Positions 57,869 through 64,000 of a stretch of DNA of 64,000 bases are shown piece after piece. A program made the translations under genes and the position numbers. The DNA is from Favolaschia claudopus (Eukaryota; Basidiomycota; Agaricomycetes; Agaricales; Mycenaceae). The stretch's first letter is position 1; each line of letters begins with the position of its first letter. The stretch is taken from the NCBI GenBank assembly GCA_037176885.1, contig JAWWNJ010000066.1, positions 868,001-932,000 on the forward strand. The letters run 5' to 3'. Under the pieces are notes generated by a model. The model saw only the letters and a program-made list of their open reading frames with translations. It searched no databases and was not told the origin of the DNA.

Positions 57869-60694
57869 ATGCCGCGCAACGGAGGGTCGCAACCGCTATA
57901 CGCAGACGATTCAGACGCAGAAGAACAAGAAACGCCGCGTCCCCAACGTATCACCAAGAAAAGACTCAGCGACGTTCACGATGTTTCCTTCGCAGACTCG
58001 CCCCCGCGACAACCCCTCAAGAGCCGTAACATAAACGACGATACCGCAGAGAAACGCAGACGCCGCAAAAGCACAAAGATCACTATAATCGACAACGCGC
58101 AGGCTGGACCGTCTCATGAAGCTTCTAGCGGTGACCTTGCTGAAACATCGCGCACTGCTAGGCAGAAACAACCCCTGAACTCTGTCGCCGCCCCCATGGT
58201 CGAGCCGGGCGCTGGTCTCGAGATTCTTAGCTCGAATTTCGACGAGTGGATGAAGATGGCGACTGACAATGTAAGTCGTTGCTTGCTCATTCGTAAGACT
58301 TCGCGCTTATGTAGGTCCACGCCAGAAAATCAATGCAGGAAACTCGTGGAATTTCGCGCTCATAGACTACTTTCACGACATGTCGTTGTTGCGAAATGAC
58401 GACGGCAACTCCATAAACTTTCAGCGCGCGTCCTGTACCCTCGATGGCTGCGTCAAAATCTGGACCAGCCGAGTTGACAGTGTAACAACTGAGACCGGAA
58501 AGCTTCTCAGCAATCTTGCCAATGATGGGAAAGATGAAGACGATGATGGAAATGGCTCGGACAATCCAGACGAAGAAGCGACTGCGAAAAAGAAGAAGAG
58601 CCACCGACCTGCTGCGACCCTCGCCAAAGACCCTGCTCAGTTGCGCAGCAAGAAACTTGAGCTCGAGTTCAGTGTGGACCCCCTCTTCAAGAAAACTTGC
58701 GCCGACTTCGATGAGGGTGGTGCACAGGGTTTACTCATGAATCATCTCAGTTTGGGAACGGGGAGCGAAGCTGGGTTGCGTGTCATCTTTGATGCTAGCG
58801 ACTCTGTGGGGAAGGTGGATGAAGAGGAGGATTTGGACGAGCCCGAAGAAGCAATTGATCTGACCGAGCTTCGCAGTGAGTATTCTTATAAAATCGGAGT
58901 CATTACTAAATGAAATGAATAGGCCAATTTTTGCCCGATCTTTCTATTGTCGAAGACAAGGAAATTGCACCATCCCTCGCTGACTTTTCCTTCTCACAAT
59001 CCGCTGGTACCATCGACGAGACTACGTTTTTCCAAGACAATACACATCATTTCGATAACGAAGACGACGATGACGACGACAACAACGGCGGACCCGCTGA
59101 CTATGGCATGAATCCGGATGCTGATGCTCCGCCTGCGGAAGAGGATTTTTTCACTGGGGCGGAGGCGGTTAATGAGGATTTCGTGGGTGACTACACTGGA
59201 GACGACTTCGGCGGTTCAAATGGGTCCAATGGATCCGGCCTGGCGGGTGAGCAGGAGGCGGGTATGCATAGAGGACCGGGTGGCACGATGCCCTTTGACC
59301 CACGCCGGCCGCCTCATGACTTGGTTATGGCGATGGGTGACGCAGACGGGGAGGGCGGCATCATGGATTACTTCGACAAAACTCTCACCAAGAATGGGGC
59401 ATGGGCGGGTCCCGAACACTGGAAGATGAGGAAAACTATTCGGAGGCGTAAGTTTTCCCTCGATTTGCGTTATTCCACAATCTCACTTCTTCCTCCAGTG
59501 GATGCTGAGACTAGTGCAAAACAGGCCGCTAAGCCGCGGCGAGAGAAGAAGGAGGCCGTCAGACTTGACTTTACTACTCCGGCGGAGAAGGATTTGGACG
59601 AGCTCACGAAGGAACTTTTCGCTCCAGCTACTGGCAAGGGCGCAGGTATCAATCTTCCTGGAACTGGGCCCGCTGCACGGAAGACCAAGAAGAAAGGCAA
59701 GGAGAAGGAGAAGAAAGATGATCACAGCTTGCCGGATGATATGCATTTCACCAGTCATCAGTTGGTGTCGCTGTTCCTGAAACCCAAGTACCATGTTTGT
59801 TCTAAATCGCTGCGTTCAAGTAAAGATTCCTGATTTCCCTTCTTTTCCTAGCTCAAGGTGGGGGGACGTAACGTTCGCTACAACGAGGATGGTGATGGCG
59901 AGGTCGACGAGAACTTCTGGGCTCAGGCGGCCGCCGATCAAGCTGCTGGAAACGATGACGATGACGCCAGTCCGTCTTGTTACTCTGTTCTACTAGCGTT
60001 TACTGACCTGCTTTTCAGCTGGGGGTGGAGGCGCCATACCGTTCAATACCCAGTTCTTCCATGATGACGAGTACGATGGGCCTGGATTCGACGATGATGA
60101 CGGAGACGGCGGTGGTCCCGGGATGGACATCGAGCCTGGCGAGCAAGATCTCCTGGCTGCGACGCAGGGCAAGACGCGTCGGGTCAAGCCCGAGTTTGTC
60201 AACTATGCTAAGCGTGCAAAGAGGGTTGATGTGCGGAAGCTCAAGGACAACATTTGGAAGGGACTCGACATTGTTGTGCCTCCGTCAAAAGAAGAGGACA
60301 GTAGCATGGTAGGTTTTTTCACGTTGTTTCGCGGTTCGATGGTTTAACTGTCTTCTATAGGATGTAGATGCGGATGAAAGGTCGCCAACGGATCCTTCCG
60401 ACGGTCGGGTGTTTGGCTCCGTCATTTCCGGTCTGCAGCGGTCGTATCCGAAGGAGAAGATGGAAGAGATCAGTACAAGTTTCTGCTTCATCTGTTTGCT
60501 CCACCTGGCCAACGAACAAGGGCTCAAGCTGGAGACTGGAGACGAACCTGCAGAACCGATGGAGGAGGATGTCCAAGCCAAGAAGATTGGCAATATCTGG
60601 GATTTGAAGGTTTGTCTTCCTTCCGTTGATGACGAGGTCGATACTGAGTTATTTGTAGATTTACCGAGATCCAAACGCGACGCAGTCGGCATAG
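57869..60694 (+). CDS. BRN1: condensin complex subunit 2 (Barren/CAP-H)
   Basis: The kleisin subunit of condensin that closes the Smc2-Smc4 ring. The start MPRNGGSQPLYADDSDAEEQ begins a basic, disordered N-terminus with RKRLSD-like and KRRRRKSTK patches. The conserved entry ILSSNFDEWMKMATDN is joined to KINAGNSWNFALIDYFHDMS. It is followed by NFQRASCTLDGCVKIWTSRV, the CAP-H signature of DNA- and Smc-contact segments. The acidic middle (DNEDDDDDDNNGG) is typical. The C-terminal part has KPEFVNYAKRAKRVDVRKLK, DNIWKGLDI, VSFCFICLLHLANEQGLKLE-type segments, and a last exon IYRDPNATQSA that replaces the longer unspliced reading. About eight introns. Confidence 0.93.
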
Positions 60695-60975
60695 AAGCTC
60701 GGGCATTTGCTGCTGGCTTATTTTCACATTTTTTGTAGTCATCTTTTCTCTCTAAATTTATTCCTCTTATTGATTACCGCCCAACCTGCGATTGTAATTC
60801 ATTGTAGTGCCAATACATTCTATTCACGATGTCGGATCGATCTCTTGTGGCTTCCCGCCTTGTCTGGACTGAAACTGGGTTGGGCATCGGAAGAAGCCGG
60901 AACGCGATGAAGGGAGATCTCACGTGATCGTGCGTCGGAGTGACGGCATTGGACTCGGAGTAATTCCAGACGTCG

Positions 60976-63904
60976 ATGGACGACGGCGAGGCTGGCGGCG
61001 AAGACCCTTCAAATAGCAGCACAACGGGCAGCACAAATGTCCGTCGCAGTCTCTCGCTATTGGGCAAGAAGCTTCCCAACCTGGATGTAACGCTACTTTA
61101 ACTTGGTCTTGCCTCGAGGCACACCTGATCCGGATTCTTCCCAGTTGGCTTCCCTCATCCGTTCTAGCAGTCTTACCGTCAGGCGGCGCGTCTCTTCAAA
61201 TGTATGTACCGTCGCGTAGTATTTCTTTCAAGGTAGTAAGCTGATTGTGGTGCAGCCAGGAACACCTTCCGCCGTTCGACGCTCAGAAAAGCTGAATTTG
61301 ACGAAGGATATGCTGCAAGGGCTGGCTAACGATGTCAAAGCGCGGCCCACAAAAGCCGACGGCGTAAAAAATTCGTCTTGCTTCGTTGGCTCCGTTTGTT
61401 TACACGCCAGTCTCGCTTGCAGATCCTCAATCTTATCTCTCCCTCAAGATCACGCTCGGCGTCTCGATCAAAGGCAGGAGACGAGACAGCAGCCGAGTCC
61501 ACTGTCGACGTTCCCGTTCTCCCCGCCAATGCTCAAGATGCTAAAGCGGATCCGAATGGCCCTCATAAACCGCCCCAATTGCTCCAGTCGCGGCCGATTT
61601 CCGGTGCGACTACAAACACCGCCAGCACCGTAACGCCCACGAAAGTTACACCTCGAAAACGCGCAGCCCCCCCTTCACGGATCCCTTTACCGGTCAAGGA
61701 GGAGCCTTCAGCGGCGACCATTGCGTCCCGCTCGCCCGAAGCAAAGCAATTAGCCAAGAAAAACTTCAGCCTCTTCGGCATCCCGCTCCCTAGCCCAAGA
61801 AAGTCCTCCCATGGCAGCCGGCCAAACACCCCCTCCACAAAGAACCCCTCGCCTTCCCCAACGGGCAAGAAGTCGGCGTCGCCTCATCGCGCCGGCGCCG
61901 CATCCCCCACGCCATCTTCCGCCAAGTTCGCAAAACCAAAACCCAAGCCAGCTATTGGCGAAGGCCTTCCGTCATCTTCAAAACTTGACAATTTTTCCAA
62001 ATTCTTTGTCGGCACGGGGATGCGGGTGTCGGTATCCAACCCTGAACGACCTCCGCCAACGTCTACCACGACACGGTCGGGCACCACGACATCCCATGCC
62101 TCTTCCTCAAAACTTCCCACTCCCAGGAACTCGACCGCAACGTCTCATAAGCCAACGGCAGGAGCTCACATCTCTCCGTCCACAGTCGTTGCAGAATTTG
62201 GTGGCCTCAAGTCGGCGCCTTCGCGCTACATGTCGGAGGTGGGCACGACAAGGCGCATCCATGAACCCGTTACGCCAACACCTGCGTCCCGAATGCAGAG
62301 CGGTAGTAGCATGAGCTCCATTGGTGCCAGTACGGCGCGTGCTCGCGTACTCTCGGGAACTGCGAGTGCCGTTAACGCTCCATCCACGCCGCGTGTCAGA
62401 AGTAGCGTCACTAACCCGCGGGGCTCTGTTGTAGGTCAAAGGACATCCACTTCGAGTTCCACCCTTCCCGTTCCCGCCCAACGCGTCCGCGTAAATTCAA
62501 TGGGGGCGCTACAATCGGGGTCGAGGGCGAGCGCTGCGACAACCACGACGTCGACAGCATCACTTTCGACACGGGAACGTCGGCCGTCGATAGATTCGTC
62601 GCATGGATACCGTTCCTATAGGCCAGGCGCAAAGCTCGGTGGGATAGAGGAGTGGAAAGCGGAAGCAGAGGATACAGTCGCCCCTATGTCGTCGGCGATC
62701 AAAAAGCGTGAGTATGATGTGACCGTGACAGAAACTTCCGCAACAACTGCAGCTGCACCCTCGATGACTGCAACAGCCCCGGGGCTCAAGAGCTCCATCA
62801 GCGCAGGTACCGGGCGGAAACATGGTTCATTTGATTTCGAACGTCCAGGATGGAGCTCGCGGGGAGGAGCAAGCTCCCTTGGTGTCGGTTCGCGCACCAG
62901 GCGGGATCGAGAGCCCATCCGAACAGCATCGGTAGATGGGCGGCAGGAGCGCAGTACAGGATCTGGAATGGCTGGAGTTGGTGCTGCAAGACTTTACGCA
63001 TCGACATCTGCGGCACATCGAACCGTCAGAGTGGTCCCACCACCGCCAACACCTCCAGAAAAGATTGAGCCTAATCACACTGGCGCGTCGACATCGACTT
63101 CGGCATCACATAGCAATGTCACCGGAGCCACAAGTAGTTGGGGGCGGAGTACGGGAAAGCGCCTTAGTGCGGGGCTAACGAAGCTGACGAACGGGTTGGG
63201 TCTGGGAAAGTCGTCGTCAAAGGGTGGTGCTAGTACGGGAAAGGAGCGACAGCACGGAAAATTTTCATTCGAGCCTCCAGTACCGTCGTTGCCCATTGGT
63301 ATACGACGTGAAGTATCTGGAGGTAGCGAACGCTCGCGAGAGAGGGACCGATCACAGTTGGAGACGGACGACCGACTGAAGCCGCCACTGTCGCCAAAAG
63401 GTCACAGTGCGAGCCTTTCGACTTCAAGTACTAGCTCAACGCACACGGGCGTCAGTGTTGGATATCGATCTGGAAAGAAAGGTCGTTCACTGGACTTGGG
63501 CTTGGGGCTTGCGTGGGCACCGACAAAAGTGCGGGAGAATGCAGTCATGCCCGAGTCATCTTTTGGTCGCAGTCTCAGCGCTAGTCGACGCGAGCAGCAA
63601 GGGAAGGAAGTTGCAGAGGTGTTTCGCAATGCGTTGGATGAAGACGGCTATCGGAGCTTCAAGAAGTGTGAGTTTCCCTGTTACTTTTTGCTCTCCGTCT
63701 GCGTCGTACGAGGAGCTTAGTTACTAACTGTTTTGGTTTGGCCCAGACGTGCATCGTTTTGACGCGCACGAAATTCCATTCGATGGGCCGACGGGAATTG
63801 TGACGCGCGTGGAACGTCTCCTTCGCAAAGCAAATCACCTTCCTGACGATGCACGTCGGGATCTACTAGACAGCTTCGTCAAACTCATTCTTCAGAATGC
63901 ATGA
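60976..63904 (+). CDS. Ser-rich protein of unknown function
   Basis: I do not recognise it. The start MDDGEAGGEDPSNSSTTGST includes RRSLSLLGKKLPNLD. After two introns comes VRRSEKLNLTKDMLQGLAND. A 59-base intron near 61366-61424 leads to the main exon, ILNLISPSRSRSASRSKAGD, a Ser/Thr/Pro/Ala-rich disordered region of over 700 residues with repeated SRSxS and TPR-like phospho-sites. The C-terminus is ordered-looking and conserved in style: RNALDEDGYRSFKK joined to YVHRFDAHEIPFDGPTGIVT followed by RVERLLRKANHLPDDAR, ending LDSFVKLILQNA. The structure suggests a scaffold or cytoskeletal/cell-polarity regulator, but this is a guess. Confidence 0.7.
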
Positions 63905-64000
63905 CCTGCACTTCCCCGCTTGCCGCCCTTTGCTGCCATCCCTTGAAGTCGCACGACGCACACGAACCGATCATGGCCGAGATATACTTTCATGTTTTCT

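Overview
The window is 64 kb of nuclear DNA from a filamentous fungus, most likely an Agaricomycete-type basidiomycete. The evidence is about 31 closely packed genes broken by many introns of roughly 45-65 bases, a velvet-domain regulator, tandem F-box genes of a style common in mushrooms, a Q-rich CYSTM protein, and full eukaryotic proteins such as DNA polymerase delta, lanosterol synthase and condensin. No tRNA, rRNA or CRISPR was seen.

Layout. 1-1550 has no gene I can support. 1.5-12 kb holds a DUF202 membrane protein, alanine-glyoxylate aminotransferase, an FHA tail-anchored protein, dynein intermediate chain and a GH3 beta-N-acetylhexosaminidase. 12-20 kb holds a DUF1774 membrane protein (its intron carries a 763-bp insertion), SEN2, THP3/LENG8, cytochrome c1 and a CYSTM protein. 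20-32 kb holds a velvet protein, TIM23, a mitochondrial TPR protein, a polynucleotide-kinase-like P-loop protein, SNX41, BFR2 and PWP1. 32-48 kb holds SSZ1, POL3, two F-box genes, a class III CoA-transferase, phosphomannomutase (SEC53) and VMS1. 48-64 kb holds ERG7, an ARP9-like protein, an RMD1/DUF155 protein, RPL30, a SET protein, BRN1 and a Ser-rich protein of unknown function.

The genes are mainly housekeeping and form no cluster for one pathway. Several themes recur: ribosome biogenesis and quality control (BFR2, PWP1, SSZ1, RPL30, VMS1), mitochondrial function (CYT1, TIM23, TPR protein, CoA-transferase), and S-phase/mitosis (POL3, BRN1). Many genes are paired head-to-head across 70-330 bp, including BFR2/PWP1 (90 bp), TIM23/TPR (77 bp), dynein IC/GH3 (129 bp) and ERG7/ARP9 (100 bp), which implies shared promoters.

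The most notable observation is a SINE-like element (13026-13788) with Pol III A- and B-box-like motifs and a perfect 13-bp target-site duplication. It sits in a DUF1774 intron, and the duplication copies the 3' splice site. Other points of interest are two inferred GC-AG introns, telomere-like repeats in the SEC53/VMS1 promoter, paired ACGCGT boxes upstream of both POL3 and BRN1, and a P-loop kinase lacking the Walker A Ser/Thr. Splice sites were inferred by hand from reading frame and family resemblance; no transcript data or database search was available.
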